Assembly: GCA_039707655.1 (NCBI GenBank)
Contig: CM077670.1
Location: 148,966,001 to 149,030,000 of the forward strand
DNA from: Elymus sibiricus
Lineage: Eukaryota; Streptophyta; Magnoliopsida; Poales; Poaceae
Direction: 5' to 3'
Length of the DNA stretch: 64,000 nucleotides
Shown: positions 11,647-24,400 of the stretch, piece by piece
Numbering within the stretch: position 1 is the first letter of the stretch
Layout: every line of letters starts with the position of its first letter
Made by a program: the position numbers and the translations under genes
Notes under the pieces: model-generated
Told to the model about the DNA's origin: nothing
What the model saw: only the letters and a program-made list of their open reading frames with translations
The model's database searches: none

Positions 11647-12572
11647 TGTCGGTGTACTAAGACATGGGTGCCCTCGTACCCAGACTTGTGCACAGGCAGT
11701 TGTAGCCTCTATTCCGGCAAGGGCTTGACAGAGGGTAACTACAACCCAAGACTCAACACCAAGACCATGAAGAAGACCTCAAGGCAGGTCATCGAGAAGT
11801 ACTATTCTAAGTACTGAAGATCGACACTGTTCTTGTTGGCAAGCCTCGCTCCGGCAAGGTGAAGACCAAGGCTATGGTTGCCGGCAAGCTCCCTTCTCGG
11901 CAAGCAAGGCTCGGCAAGCTCCGTGCAGGCAGGTTTGTTCTGTCCCGTTACCGCTCCACCTCACCATCGACCAGATAGGCTCGTGGGCTAGGTGTCGAGC
12001 GGGCAGGCAGTCAACATGACCGGCCAAAGCACGTGTCAGCACACCACACTGAGATTAACTTTAATGACACCCGTCCCTGGGACATGTCAAGATTACAAGA
12101 GGGCACCGGGATCGGTGGTATAGATCTTTTGCCCAAGGCCTCGCCTCCCCGACGTAGCGCCTTATGGTGCATTAAATGCGTTTGTCTTACCCCATTGGAA
12201 GATAAATGTGATGACGGTGCAAGTCACTGTTCACACTTTGTAATGACCATATTAGCCATTGTGGTAACCCCTTGGCCTATAAAAGGAGGCCCACAGCCAC
12301 AGGTAGAACGGTTGACACCCAGTTCAATTGCACGCTGCAACTGCGTTTTCCCGAGCACCTTGTCGGAAAACTACGCTCCCTGTAACCAAAGTTCATAGTC
12401 GATCAACCACAGAGTAGGAGTAGGGTTTTACGCTCATAGCGGCCCAAACCTGGATAAATCCCCCCGTGTGTTCTTGCACTTACTAAAAACCTGCTCTTTG
12501 TCCCGTGCACGTCCCTTGAGCCGAATCGCAAAGGGACCCGTTCGGTCCCATAGATAGTCGTTTTGCACGACA
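11647..12572 (+). repeat. Element G 5' LTR (926 bp)
   Basis: It runs from TGTCGGTGTACTAAG to CACGACA. A TATA box (GCCTATAAAAGGAGGCC) lies at about 12270-12286, roughly 300 bp before the LTR end, as expected for the element promoter. It contains several copies of GGCAAG strings. It is collinear with 46819-47743. Confidence 0.92.
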
Positions 12573-12600
12573 TCTTTGGCGCGCCAGGCAGGGGCAGTGT
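12573..12600 (+). other. Element G primer-binding-like segment
   Basis: Directly after the 5' LTR comes TCTTTGGCGCGCCAGGCAGG, nearly the same as in the left Gypsy element (1653-1675). Its position is that of a PBS. The cognate tRNA is not assigned. Confidence 0.55.
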
Positions 12601-12656
12601 GTGTGTCACAAATCAGTTTTTTGGTAGTGTGAGTACCAACTTCACCATCTTCGTCG

Positions 12657-13256
12657 ATGGCGCCAAAGAAGAAGAGTGGAGCCACGAAGGCTCCTACCGT
12701 GTCCAAGCCACCTTCCCGGGCGGCCGCAGGCGGCGCAGCCGGTGCGGGCGCTACGGTTGGGATGGGCGGCGTAGGAGGCGCAAGTGGCGTTGGTGCCCAG
12801 TGCCCCCGCCACGATGCTGAGCCTAGCCATAGGACCGGCAACGTCGCAGCCGGTCAACATCCAAGACATTCTGGTGAGCGCAGTCATCATAGTAATATAG
12901 TTCATACTGCTGCCACCCAGAACCCAGCCGCCGCAACGTCTCAGAACGTGGCAGCGACGTCCAACAACGGTGCGGGGAGGCATACGCCGCGACCATCGCA
13001 AGATGGGCGTGAGACACTTCCCCACGTTGCTGGCGGTTCCAGACCACCGCAAGGCAGGATCCCCGTGTAGCAACTTCCGATTGCTCACGGAGCGCCACCA
13101 CCACTGCCACATCCGCCTGTTGGCGCGCATAAGCCGCGGCGGCACGGGCGTAACGAAGCTCCTTCTGGCTCCGCCAGGAGTCGAGCGACGCCTCGTTCTG
13201 TGCTCCCAACCATGCCGACCACGGCGGCCGAGGCCATGGCGTGGGTTCAAATACTT
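12657..13256 (+). pseudogene. Element G gag, N-terminal part (before the LARD insertion)
   Basis: An ATG at 12657 opens a frame starting MAPKKKSGATKAP and running through an Ala/Gly-rich low-complexity region to a TAG at 13068. This resembles the disordered N-termini of Gypsy gags. The gag resumes after the LARD at 25850. The reading frame is not clean: part of this stretch (12823-13209) looks more like coding sequence on the opposite strand. It is interrupted at 13256 by the LARD. Confidence 0.55.
12823..13209 (-). pseudogene. unexplained minus-strand coding-like fragment (about 128 residues)
   Basis: The minus strand is open for 128 codons and its translation looks like a real soluble helical protein. 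It has an Ala-rich helix (LRYARAAAAYARQQADVAVV, VALREQSEVA) and a Tyr/Asp patch (WQQYELYYYDDCA) followed by DVDRLRRCRSYG. It begins inside the G gag leader and stops near 12823, with the LARD insertion site just upstream (13256). It could be an inverted piece of another element's gag N-terminus or a captured gene piece. I do not recognise the family. It may also be a chance frame in GC-rich DNA. Confidence 0.3.
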
Positions 13257-16200
13257 TGTAACAACCCGATTTTTGGCCCTTTCTTTTTCTTTTCGATTTC
13301 TTCGAATTTTATTTGGATTTCCTTTTCGATGGCTCTGTGGTCTTGAAACGTGGGAAGATTTTCTCTCCTGCCACTTCCAAGTGGCTTGTCATTCTCAAAT
13401 CTATCCCAAGGCCATGTCATTTCCATCTTAGTCCAACCCCAATATTTATTTATTGGCAATATTCCTTTTTTCTATTAAAGGAATAACCCTGTTTGCTCTA
13501 GGTTGTGAAGCAATCTATATTCCTGTCTTCCACCACATAACCACAAAATTCTCATAAATTCTTTGGATCATATCTTCCACAAATATGCCAAAATCCATCC
13601 TTGTCTAGTTCAAAAATAATTCAGGAATATTCATTTCCTATTCTATCCAGTATGGCACTTTGTGAAGGAAGTGCCATTTATCTTTTCTGGATTGCCCTAA
13701 AAATTTTTAGGCACTCTTTCCTGTCCAAATAATTGCCACATGCCAAGATTCAACTCTATTTGCCTAGTAAATCTTCCTCAGCAAATTTCCAAAGTTTCTG
13801 ACCACAGAGAAGCTTTGTGAAGGAAGTACTAGCTAGGCTAATTCAAATGAGTTGAAATTTTGGTAGATAATTCATATGATCAAATCATTACTCTCCACCG
13901 AATTTGAGCCCAATCCAACTATCTATGTGAGCACACCTTCAAATCTTTGCTTCTGGTCACAATTTTAGTTTGTGAAGCAACTATATTTTCTATTGCTTCA
14001 TAAAATTTGAAATTAATCCAGGACCTAAACATTCCTATATCCATTGGGCATGCCAAAATTCACATCATTTTGCCAAGCCATTTTCTCTATAAAATCCCCC
14101 CTAGTTTCTGTCCAATGTGGAGCATTGTGAAGGAAGTACCATTTTTATTCATCCAATTGGTATGAAATTTTTATGGTGCCTTCATATGCCCAAATCATCG
14201 TCCTACACCAAATTTCAGCCCAATCCAATCAACTGTGTAAGTGCTACTTCATGATCTTGTTTCCTGGACCAGATTGGCAGTTGTGAAGCAACCATGCTAA
14301 ATCTTGGTCCAAATCTTTTCAAAATCCACAGGATGGTAGTCCTTCCTACCCTAAACCTCTGTGAAATCCTGGTTAACTCTTATCCCCTCTCATTTGATCA
14401 CTATTTCATGCCTAAGTTTGCAACAGCAAACTTCAGTCGATCATTCCCATCAACCCACAGTGGATTTCTTCGATCTATCACTTCAGGGAGGCCCTACGTT
14501 GGAAGGACTACACGGTAGACACAGTGTGGGCGGCCCTAAAGTCCCGCGTGGGACTGTGCACGCGGTGACCATGCGGTCCGGCGTGCCAAAAGCGTGCTCT
14601 GGCCGCCGGGACCCCTCTGCCGCCGCCATAACGTCGCCCTCGCGACACCGCACCTTGTCCACTGCGTTGCCCTAGCTGTCCTGCATCCACGCGTCCCCTT
14701 TGGACCCCTCTCCCCTTCCTCTTTCCTCTCCTGCAAGCCCCGCCGCCCCGCGTGCCCGCGGCCGTTGTCGCCTTGCCTTTGTCTTCTTCCTCCCCGTAGC
14801 ATCTCAGCATCGAATGAACCCCCCTAGACCTCTCTCCCCCTCCGCGCGTGCGCACGCGCACGCGGTCGCGCCAGGGGCATCAACTTCGCGCTCCCATCGG
14901 CATCCGGTGAGGGCATCAGTGCCATGTCTATATAAGCCCACCCAAGACCCTCCTCTCCTCACCAACCTCTCTCTCTGCCTCCAAATACCCCCTCTAGCCA
15001 CTCGAACGAGCTTGAGGAGCTGTCTTCCCCTCGCATGGCCGCCATGACCGCCGTCGGGCATCGCCTAAATTAGCTCAATGCCGAGCTTCCCTCCTCCTCT
15101 AGCCACCACCAGAGACCTCCACTGCCACCTCGGAGCTCGCGCCGAAGCCCGCCTCTCCTCCCGTGCCCCGTGGCTGCGTGCCTAAGCTCGGCCGACGGCC
15201 TCGTCCACGGCCATCTAAACCGTCGCCGTTTCGGTCCTCCTCGGCGTCCGTGCTATGCGGGGATGGGTGCGGCACTCTTCCCCAAGCCCGCCGGTGCCCG
15301 GAACGCCGGCAACGGTGGCCGGAGTCACCGGCACGGGCAGCCACAGCGCGCGCCTCTCCTCTGTAGCGCGGGCGAGCGGGAGGTTGAAGATGAAGGCCTG
15401 GCCGGCGGGCCCCACCTCCCCGCGGACCCCACCTGGCAGCCGTAGAGGGCGTTGACCCGGCTGCTGACTGGGATAAGTGGAGACGGTTTTAACAAAAATA
15501 TGTTTTCAGTTAAAGGGCCTGTTCGGAACTCATCCCAACTCTCCAAACTCCACGAATCCAGCTTCTTAGCGCAGCTTCTTGCTCCACGTAGCGAAGTCAT
15601 TCCGTTCGGCAGCATCGCTACGCTTCTCCATCGCTAGCATGGGCTGGCAGCGTCGCTGGCCTGCCTAAGCACCATAACGGGCTGTCTGGAGGCAGCCCAG
15701 TTCGGCCAGCCCTATGTACGAGAGAGGGAGCCGCTCCTCTAGCGAATCGTTTTCTGTTTCGAGGGAGAGGATAATGAATCATTTTCTTCGGCGGTGGCAA
15801 CATCGCTGCAAATACTCTCAACTCTCACTTTTTGCTTTCGTGGAGCTAGGTTTCCCTGGCTTCTCTGATTTGCACTACGGCCCAGCTCAACTTCTCGTTT
15901 CCAGCTTCTACGAGCTAAATCGTTCGGGACAGATTCACTCCAGAATTTTGAGAAGATAGAAGCTGGAGGAGATCAGAACAGGCCCAAAGAAAGCGTACTT
16001 CTGTGCTTCTTCGGATCAAAATACGACTTCCCTGTTCGAAAGCATATTTCCCGAAATGCGCTTTCTGTTTTCAGCAGCCGGCGCCGAAACCTTTAATTTG
16101 CGGACGTTCGTCCGTTAGCAGCAGAAATGAATATTTTAATTTAATTTTCTGCCTAACGAACGAACGACCGTATCTCCGCGACCGACTCTGATTCAGGTGA

Positions 16201-18134
16201 TTCCAAAGCCCACGATCTCTGTTCGTCGAGCCCGTTCCGATGGTATCATTTGCATGAGGTTGTCACACTGTGAAAATGACCATTTTGCCCTTGCCCTTAA
16301 AACAGCTCCACCGAGAGGGAAACTTTTCTGGCGATTCTTTCCGCGAGTTCATCGCACCTCTCCCCGGTGAATCCTTCATCCCCAGGCAAGCCACAACATC
16401 CACTTGCATGATGGAATTGCAGTAGCCATGGTTTCCACTTGAATATTTAAATAATTGTTTGCTCATTAATGATTTTGTTAACATTTCGAATATGCTTGTG
16501 AATCCATGTCAATGCTTATGCCATGTACATTTTCATCTAGTGAGTGAAATGATTAAGTGCTAATGTTATTATTATCATGCTTTATTCTTGTAATCATTTC
16601 CGATGCTAATGATAATGAATATGCTCATATGAATCATTAGGGTTTGTTATGAAAATACTTGGTATATTCATGATCTCCATTATGCCATGCTCATTTGCAT
16701 CCCGTAGACTAAATGAGTTACCCTTGTTGATGTTATGTTAAATGGTTATGTTGCCCATCCATGGTTACACTGATATCATGCTCATCTGCATTATTATTTC
16801 ATTATGTATTTTATTGTGACTCAGCTCATCACCATTCAAGTTAAACTGGACATTAATCGAACTTGAACAAATCTGTTAGCTGAGTCATGGTGCCACCGAA
16901 TCAAGCTCACCAGTGCAACCACACTTGCTTGGATGGGGAGGCCCTAATGCGGTCTATTGTCATGCCTCTCGCCAGTGCCTCCAACGAGGGAAGGTTATGT
17001 GCGCACGCTACCCTGATCAGGTAGGCGGCCATAAGCCTTGAGTGCCCGAGTTGTGTTGTACCCGGGTGTCCCCGTTTGGGACGAGTTTGTTTTGGCCACG
17101 ACGATGGCGGCCACAAAGGTGGCGGATGTCACGAGTTGGCATCGGGGCAACCCAGTACATAGCCCAAAGGGGAGTTTGTCGGAGTGGCCCGGAGAGTGTC
17201 ATGCAATAGATTGGTTATGTCGGAATGTCGTTGGTCCACCCGAATGGGAGCACGAGGCCATGAGTTCCGTAGTGTGGGTACAGTGTACTAACCTCTGCAG
17301 AGTGTATAATCTATCGATAGACGCGTCCTCGGTCATGGACACAATTCGTAGTAGGTCACACTATGGGTCAATAGTAATAATAATAATGTAAATAATAACA
17401 ACCCCGGTTCGATGAGAAAAGAAGTTGGTTGATCTTTATGTGGTCACGAGTTGATCATGATGGTATTCTTGATGATGGTGGATCATGAGGTGATTGTGTG
17501 ATGATCACAACGGTAAGAAAGATTGATACCTAAGGTGGTTACGAGATTACCTCCGAGAAGAGTAAGTTGGTCCATCAGACCTTAAACGTCGACCCCTCTT
17601 GCATGCTAGTACTAGTATCATCATGTTCATATCATGAATTATATGTACCTGCCATGCTCATGTTGTTCTAGTAGTATCATGTTCATCAATGGTAATTAAC
17701 CTGTAAATGCCATGCTGTTGTTTGTCTTGATTGCTTTGGTTGCTGTGAGCTTGCGAGTACATTCAAAGTACTCACCTGGCGTGTCATGCCAGATTGCAGG
17801 TGATGCCGTGATTCATTGTTTGTTGAGGATCCCGAGGTTGCGCTCTAGGATGCGTCCCAGCCAGAGTCCTTGCGGAATGGAGTTTATCCCCGTCGTCGTC
17901 GTTCCGCTGCTAGAATCTATTCCGCTTCGAGATGTTCCGCTGCTAGCATAGAACTACCTTAGCAGGCGAAGTGTCACCGTGCCCCTGTAATCTTTGTAAT
18001 ATCGGACCCTTGTACCTCGTTTATTCGTAATAAAGAGCTGATTTGTTCAATGCCAAGCAGTGCCGTATTCCAGAAGACTTAACCTCTAGGCTGGAATACG
18101 GGGTGTTCCGGTTTCTCTGAGCCGGGGTGCCACA
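13257..18134 (+). repeat. LARD 5' LTR (4878 bp, includes a 471-bp MITE)
   Basis: The LTR starts TGTAACAACCCGATTTTTGG and ends GGGGTGCCACA. It has an AT-rich first 1.2 kb, a GC-rich zone at about 14520-15460, a TATA box (TCTATATAAGCCC) at about 14926, and an AATAAA at about 18029. It is collinear with the 3' LTR except for the Tourist-like insertion at 15515-15985. Open frames in the GC-rich zone are not conserved as proteins and I regard them as chance. Confidence 0.9.
15515..15985. mobile_element. Tourist-like MITE (471 bp)
   Basis: The block is present in the 5' LTR of the LARD and absent from the 3' LTR at the matching site (about 23697), so it is a clean insertion. Terminal inverted repeats are GGGCCTGTTC...GAACAGGCCC, extended imperfectly by TCCAGCTTCT / AGAAGCTGGA. 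Removing it with one copy of AAA restores the 3' LTR sequence, so the TSD is 3 bp (AAA), a length typical of PIF/Harbinger-Tourist elements, although TTA/TAA is the usual target. It has no credible ORF. Confidence 0.85.
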
Positions 18135-18139
18135 ACTAT

Positions 18140-18151
18140 TGGTATCAGAGC
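18140..18151 (+). other. LARD primer binding site (initiator-Met tRNA type)
   Basis: TGGTATCAGAGC lies 5 bp after the LTR end. This is the standard plant initiator-methionine PBS and fixes the element on the plus strand. Confidence 0.92.
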
Positions 18152-19271
18152 AGGTCTGGCTGTAGGACGCCCTAGTCAGCGCGAGCATTAGAAACTAGTA
18201 GTTTAGAGTCTATCTTGCTTGTTGCATTTGGTTGTTGCATTTGTTTGCTGCATAGCATGCATGTAGACTTATTATCTTGTCACTAACGATCTTATCTTGT
18301 GAGTGTAGGTGCTATCGGTTTCGATCCACTACCTGCACCCTCTAGTTTTGCATACCTGCTCTTTGGTGTTTGGTGTCACCTCTGTCCCAGCGGAGTGATG
18401 CCGAGGTACCTAGTGGTGTCGGTCACTTGCAGGATTGATTCACAGGTATCACACCAATATCTTTCTGCCAGCCACCTATCGTTTCGGTGGTAGACATGTT
18501 TCTACCCCGGATCTTGCCATCCAAGTCGCCGCTTTGGCAACCCTTACTGGTCTCTGTTACCAGAAAAGGGCAATGCCAGCAGATCCTGATTTCCACCGCT
18601 ATCCTGCCTTGTCCCCCCCTTTCCCTGGATGAGTACGGTTCCCTTCCGTACGCTTGATGATGATGTGGCCGTAACATCCGTGTTTCGCTACATGATCACC
18701 AAGTCCGTCCTCATCGCGAAGCCCGTCCAGATGCAACCGGTGTTGAGCCAGCGCTTGGTGTAGCTCTGTTTACACCAAGCTCTCCACATGATAATTCAGT
18801 TTCGTGCACACCGCCACAACATATTAGATCGTAGTACCGGAGTTTCCTCGAGAATTGTGTGCTTAAGTAGGCATGCATAGTGAGGTGAATAGCTGTAAAA
18901 TGTGATGTTGATTGTATGTCATCTTAATGCTGTGTGTGCTTTTGTTTGAGTCATTTCTTTTGCTTCTTTCTTTGGGCCCTCGGTGTTACCTTATTTCCCC
19001 TTATGAAAGTTGCTCATCAGCCGACACCGGACTCGAAGAATCAATGGGGATTTCAAATATTTTGAAGCTCAGCTAAATAGTATGGAATTATCAGTCGACT
19101 GTATTATTTTGGGAATATCTGATCTGAATGCAAATGATATTCTGAATTGATTATCAACATCAAGATTTACCTTAGTGGAGCAATCTTCACATCAGTAATG
19201 ATTAACCCAGCCGGAAGACAAGTGGTGTGCAAGACCCACAATATATTATCAGTCAAAGGAATATCAAAGGC

Positions 19272-19272
<1 letters not shown>

Positions 19273-19365
<93 letters not shown>
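19273..19365. repeat. (TA)n microsatellite, 93 bp
   Basis: An uninterrupted TA dinucleotide run lies in the LARD internal domain. The Tyr-Ile runs translated from it are not protein coding. Confidence 0.98.
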
Positions 19366-19367
<2 letters not shown>

Positions 19368-19389
19368 CATTCAGTCTGCATATCAGAGA

Positions 19390-19732
19390 GAAAAGCTTCT
19401 GGTGTAAGCAACTCAGTCTTCCTCCGCACGCTACCAGAGAAGCTTATGATGCAAGGCTCCTCAATCTTTTTCAGTACGATATGTGGATAGCTTCCAGCAT
19501 AAGGTGCTCAGTCTTCTTCGGTAAGCCACCACAGAAAGCTTCCGGCATAAGGCACAGAATCTTCCTCAGTAAGCAACCAGAGGAAAAGCTTCTGAAGTAC
19601 GATACCCAGTCTTCTTCAGCGCGCTATCCCGGCAAAAGCTTCGAACACAAGCTATCCAGAGCCTTCCTCAGCACGATACTCTCAAATAGCTTACAACACA
19701 AGCCACCCAATCTTCGTCAGTACGGCACTACA
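19390..19732. repeat. about 49-bp degenerate tandem repeat, 7 units
   Basis: Units start near 19390, 19438, 19488, 19535, 19584, 19634 and 19684. Each begins AAAGCTT and carries a CAGTCTTCCTCAGTA-type middle, for example AAAGCTTCCGGCATAAGGC. The array is open on the plus strand because the period is close to a multiple of 3, but units are not protein-like. Confidence 0.8.
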
Positions 19733-20240
19733 AACAGTCATCGGCATCGGTACAAGATATTACACATTGAGTTGGCAGCATATGACAGTGTATCTCAAGA
19801 GTCAAGCCCACGACAGTTTGGTCAGAAACACGAGCTAGTCAGGACCCAAGTGTCTGCCTTAGGAATCAAATGTTCAGCTACACATGCTTCCATATTTATT
19901 GTGAGCAGGCTGCTAAGGTCGTGCAAGTCCTTCGGACAATAATGCAAGCACGGGGAGAATCCAACAAATCCGTGAGTATGTAAGAGGAAGAAAGCCAGTT
20001 ATACACCTCAGTGTGATGCAATGTCTGACAAGCTATGGAGCAAGACAACGTTGGGACAACAATCCTGACAGTGGATATCAAGGCCAGCTTCCTCACACCC
20101 GACAAAGTGATATCATTAACCTCTGTCACTGTCATGTATGATTGACCACCACAGTGTGCTCTATACAAGTAACTGTGAACCTGGTATATGATCATGATGA
20201 ACCCTTGCTTATCTTTTCTTGGTAACGGCACCACGCCTGT

Positions 20241-20505
20241 GATCTGAGCCGCTTTCGGCCGTTCGGGGTGGATGCCGACTTTATATTTCTCTTTTCAACA
20301 ACTGGCCCGTGTTCTGAGCTACTTTTCGGCCGTCTCAGGCAGCTGTTGAGTTTCTTTTTGTAGCAGTGACCCTATGCTCTGAGCTGTTCTTCGGCTGTCT
20401 TAGGGAACTGCTACGTTCTTCTTATCAACACTGCCTCATGCTCTGAGCTGCTTTTCAGCCGTCGTGAGCCATGGTTGAGTTATTTCAGTAATGTCCCAGA
20501 TCTGA
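20241..20505. repeat. about 66-bp degenerate tandem repeat, 4 units
   Basis: Units begin near 20241, 20311, 20376 and 20440, with a fifth partial at about 20498. They share CTCTGAGCTGCTTTTCGGCC followed by a T-rich stretch and CAACACTG. Inverted strings within each unit (GAGC...GGCCG) suggest hairpin potential. Confidence 0.7.
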
Positions 20506-21414
20506 GTTGTAAAGACCGTTCTGGTGGCCATTGATTTATTTGCCAATTTCTTGCAAAGGTTCGGATGATCATTGCCCTACAGTTAGAGCTTGAGAGATGA
20601 TAAACTTGCCAGTTAAACGCTGCTGCACTGCCTGAGGATAAGGATAAGGTATGACTGTCTGAATATTGCACCTGACAGCACCTATGGTCACACAAAGAAT
20701 TAAAGATATTTATGGCCAACCTCTTTCAGCAAAAGATTCAGACAAAAGAAAACGATAATGAAGGATCAAGACCGGCAATACAGGTATGATAATTGTGGCA
20801 TGAACAACATGGTACGGATACCCAAGACAGTCTGATTCCATACTAATCGCCATGAACACACACCCAAGGGGTCTACTCTGTTTGTAAGGAACTCATATCA
20901 AGGTGACAGTTGGATCATCGATATGGATCTGAGACAAAGAAGTCAGCAAGATTTAGAACTACCTACAAGTAGTCAGATTCCGCCAAAAGAACGATTGTGA
21001 TTCCCAGCATTGCTTTGAACCTGGAGAACCTGCATCTAGTAACCTGATAGAATAATTAAAAGTTTCGTGTCCACCAAGAAAAATTGTTCACAACTCCATT
21101 GATACTATCGGTGCTGGGTAAAAGAATGTCACGTCGAATGGAAGTCACTCCCGGACTTATGGAAATCCCGGTCATGATAATATCAGACAAGCCAGCAGTC
21201 ATAAAAGAAAGTCAGAGTAAGGATGAACATACGAAGGAAGATCTGTCAGAATGTTGAATGCGGTGAAGCAATCCACCCCAGAGCAAGGTAATCAGATCAT
21301 ATGAAATTCAGAGGGAACGTAAAGCAAAAGGATACCCGAGTTGGAAACAGTTTCCTTAAGTCCGAATATTCATACTTGTTCCCTGAGCAACCAAATCTCA
21401 AGGACGAGATTTAT

Positions 21415-21431
21415 CGTAAGGGGGGTAGGTT
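21415..21431 (+). other. LARD polypurine tract
   Basis: The purine-rich string GTAAGGGGGGTAGG lies directly before the 3' LTR, the expected site of plus-strand priming. The sequence just before it (GACGAGATTTATCG) is typical of long-LTR grass elements. Confidence 0.75.
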
Positions 21432-24400
21432 TGTAACACCCCGATTTTTGGCACTTTCTTTTTCTTTTGGATTTCTTCGAATTTTATTTAGATTTCTTTT
21501 TCGGTGGCTCTGTGGTCTTGAAACCTGGGAAGATTTTCTCTCCTGCCACTTCCAAGTGGCTTGTCATTCTCAAATCTATCCCAAGGCCATGTCATTTCCA
21601 TCTTAGTCCAACCCCAATATTTATTTATTGGAAATATTCCTTTTTTCTATTAAAGGAATAACCCTGTTTGCTCTAGGTTGTGAAGCAATCTGTATTTCTG
21701 TCTTCCACCACATTACCACAAAATTCTCATAAATTCTTTGGATCATATCTTCCACAAATATGTCAAAATCCATCCTTGTCTAGTTCAAAAATAATTCAGG
21801 AATATTCATTTCCTATTCTGTCCAGTATGGCACTTTGTGAAGGAAGTGCCATTTATCTTTTCTGGATTGCCCTCAAAATTTTTAGGCACTCTTTCCTATC
21901 CAAATAATTGCCACATGCCAAGATTCAACTCCATTTGCCTAGTAAATCTTCCTCAGCAAATTTCCAAAGTTTCTGACCATAGAGAAGCTTTGTGAAGGAA
22001 GTACAAGCTAGGCTAATCCAAATGAGTTGAAATTTTGGTAGATCATTAATATGATCAAATCATTACTGTCCACCAAATTTGAGCCCAATCCAACTATCTA
22101 TGTGAGCACACCTTCAAATCTTTCCTTCTGGTCACAATTTCAGTTTGTGAAGCAACTATATTTTATATTGCTTCATAAAATCTGAAATTAATCCAGGACC
22201 TAAAAATATCTATATCCATTGGGCATGCCAAAATTCACATCATTTTGCCAAGCCATTTTCTCTATAAAATTCCCCCTAGTTTCTGTCCAGTGTGGAGCAT
22301 TGTGAAGGAAGTACCATTTTTATTCATCCAATTGGTATGAAATTTTTATGGTGCCTTAATATGCCCAAATCATCGTCCTACACCAAATTTCAGCCCGATC
22401 CAATCACCCATGTGAGTGCCACTTCATGATCTTGTTTCCTAGACCAGATTGGCAGTTGTGAAGCAACCATGCTAAATCTTGGTCCAAATCTTTTCAAAAT
22501 CCACTGGATGGTAGTCCTTCCTACCCTAAACCTCTGTGACATCTTGGTTAACTCTTATCCCCTATCATTTGATCACTATTTCATGCCTATGTTTGCAACA
22601 GCAAACTTCAGTCGATCATTCCCAGCAGCCCACAGTGGATTTCTTCGATCTATCACTTCAGGGAGGACCTACGTTGGAAGGACTACACAGTAGACACAGT
22701 GTGGGTGGCCCTAAAGTCCCGTGTGGGATTGTGCACGCGGTGACCATGCGGTCCGGCATGCCAAAAGCGTGCTCTGGCCACCGGGACCCCTCTGCTGCCG
22801 CCCAAACGCCGCCCTCGCCACACCGCACCTTGTCCATTGCGTTGCCCTTGCTCTCCTGCATCCACGCGTCCCCTCGCGACACCGCACCTTGTCCACTACG
22901 TTGCCCTTGCTCTCCGGCGAGCCACGCCGCCCCGCGTGCCCGCGGCCGTCATCGCCTTGCCCTTGTCTTCTTCCTCCCCGTAGCATCTCAGCACCGAATG
23001 AACCCCCCTAGACCTCTCTCCCCCTCCGCGCGTGCGCACGCGCACGCGGTCGCGCCAGGGTCATCAACTTCATGCTCCCGTCGGCATCCGGCGAGGGCAT
23101 CAGTGCCATGGCTATATAAGCCCACCCGAGACCCTCCTCTCCTCACCAACCTCTCTCTCTCTCCCTCCTAATACCGCCTCTAGCCACTCGAACAAGCTCA
23201 AGGAGCTCTCTTCCCCTCGCATGGCCGCCATGGCCGCTGTCGGGCATCGCCTAAATTAGCTCAATGCCGAGCTTCCCTCCTCCTCTAGCCGCCACCAGAG
23301 ACCTCCACTGCCACCTCGGAGCTCGCCCCGAAGCCCGCCTCTCCTCCCGTGCCCCGTGGCTGCGTGCCCAAGCTCGGCCGACAGTCTCGTCCGCGGCCAT
23401 CCAAACCGTCGCCGTTTCGGTCCTCCTCGGCATCCGTGCTGTGCGGGGATGGGTGCGGCGCTCTTCCCTGAGCCCGCCGATGCCCGGAACGCCGGCAACG
23501 GTGGCCGGAGTCATCGGGACGGGCGCCCAAAGCGCACGCCTCTCCTCTGTACCGCGGGCGAGTGGGAGGTTGAAGATGAAGGCCTGGCCGGCGGGCCCCA
23601 CCTCCCTGCAGACCCCACCTGGCAGCCGCAGAGGGCGTTGACCCGGCTGCTGACTGGGATAAGTGGAGACGGTTTTAAAAAAATACGTTTTCAGTTAAAG
23701 AAAGCATACTTCTCTGCTTCTTCGGATCAAAATACGTCTTCCCTGTTCAAAAGCGTATTTCCCGAAATGCGCTTTCTGTTTTCAGCAGCCGGCGCCGAAA
23801 CCTTTAATTTGCGGACGTTCGTCCGTTAGCAGCAGAAATGAATATTTTTATTTAATTTTCTGCCTAACAAACGAACGACCGTATATCCGCGACCGTGACT
23901 CTGATTCAGGTGATTCCAAAGCCCACGATCTCTGTTCGTCGAGCCCGTTCCGATGGTATCATTTTCATGAGGTTGTCACACTATGAAAATGACCATTTTG
24001 CCCTTACCCTTAAAACAGCTCCGCTGAGAGGGAAACTTTTTCGGTGATTCTTTCCGCGAGTTCATCACACCTCTTGCCGGTGAATCCCTCATCCCCAGGC
24101 AAGCCAGAACAGCCACTTGCATGATGGCATTGCAGTAGCCATGGTTTCCACATGAATATTTAAATAATTGTTTGCTCATTTAACGATTTTGTTAACATTT
24201 CGAATATGCTTGTGAATCCATGTCCATGCTTATGCCATGTTCATTTGCATGTAGTGAGTGAAATGATTAAGTGCTAATGTTATTATTATCATGCTTTATT
24301 CTTGTAATCATTTCCGATACCAATGATAATGAATATGCTCATATGAATCATTAGGGTTTGTTATGAAAATACTTGGTATATTCATGATCGCCATTATGCC

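Larger units (their letters stand above)
18152..21431 (+). other. LARD internal domain, non-coding
   Basis: This 3.3-kb region has no gag, protease, RT or integrase similarity in any frame. It holds a 93-bp (TA)n tract, two minisatellite-like arrays and otherwise mid-GC sequence. The largest plus-strand frame (19364-19942) is made of the 49-bp repeat. In LARDs a structured internal RNA is thought to be packaged in trans by an autonomous partner. Confidence 0.75.

Noticed and set aside
14361..15615. Several open frames in the GC-rich LTR region of the LARD (and the matching 22536-23829)
   Set aside because: Frames differ between the two LTR copies by small indels with no sign of selection, and the translations lack domains. 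Treated as LTR leader sequence.
19147..19407. Frames with long Tyr-Ile runs
   Set aside because: Direct translation of the (TA)n microsatellite.
19390..20505. CRISPR-like array (short regular repeats)
   Set aside because: Adjacent degenerate tandem units without unique spacers, in a plant-type retrotransposon. These are minisatellites.
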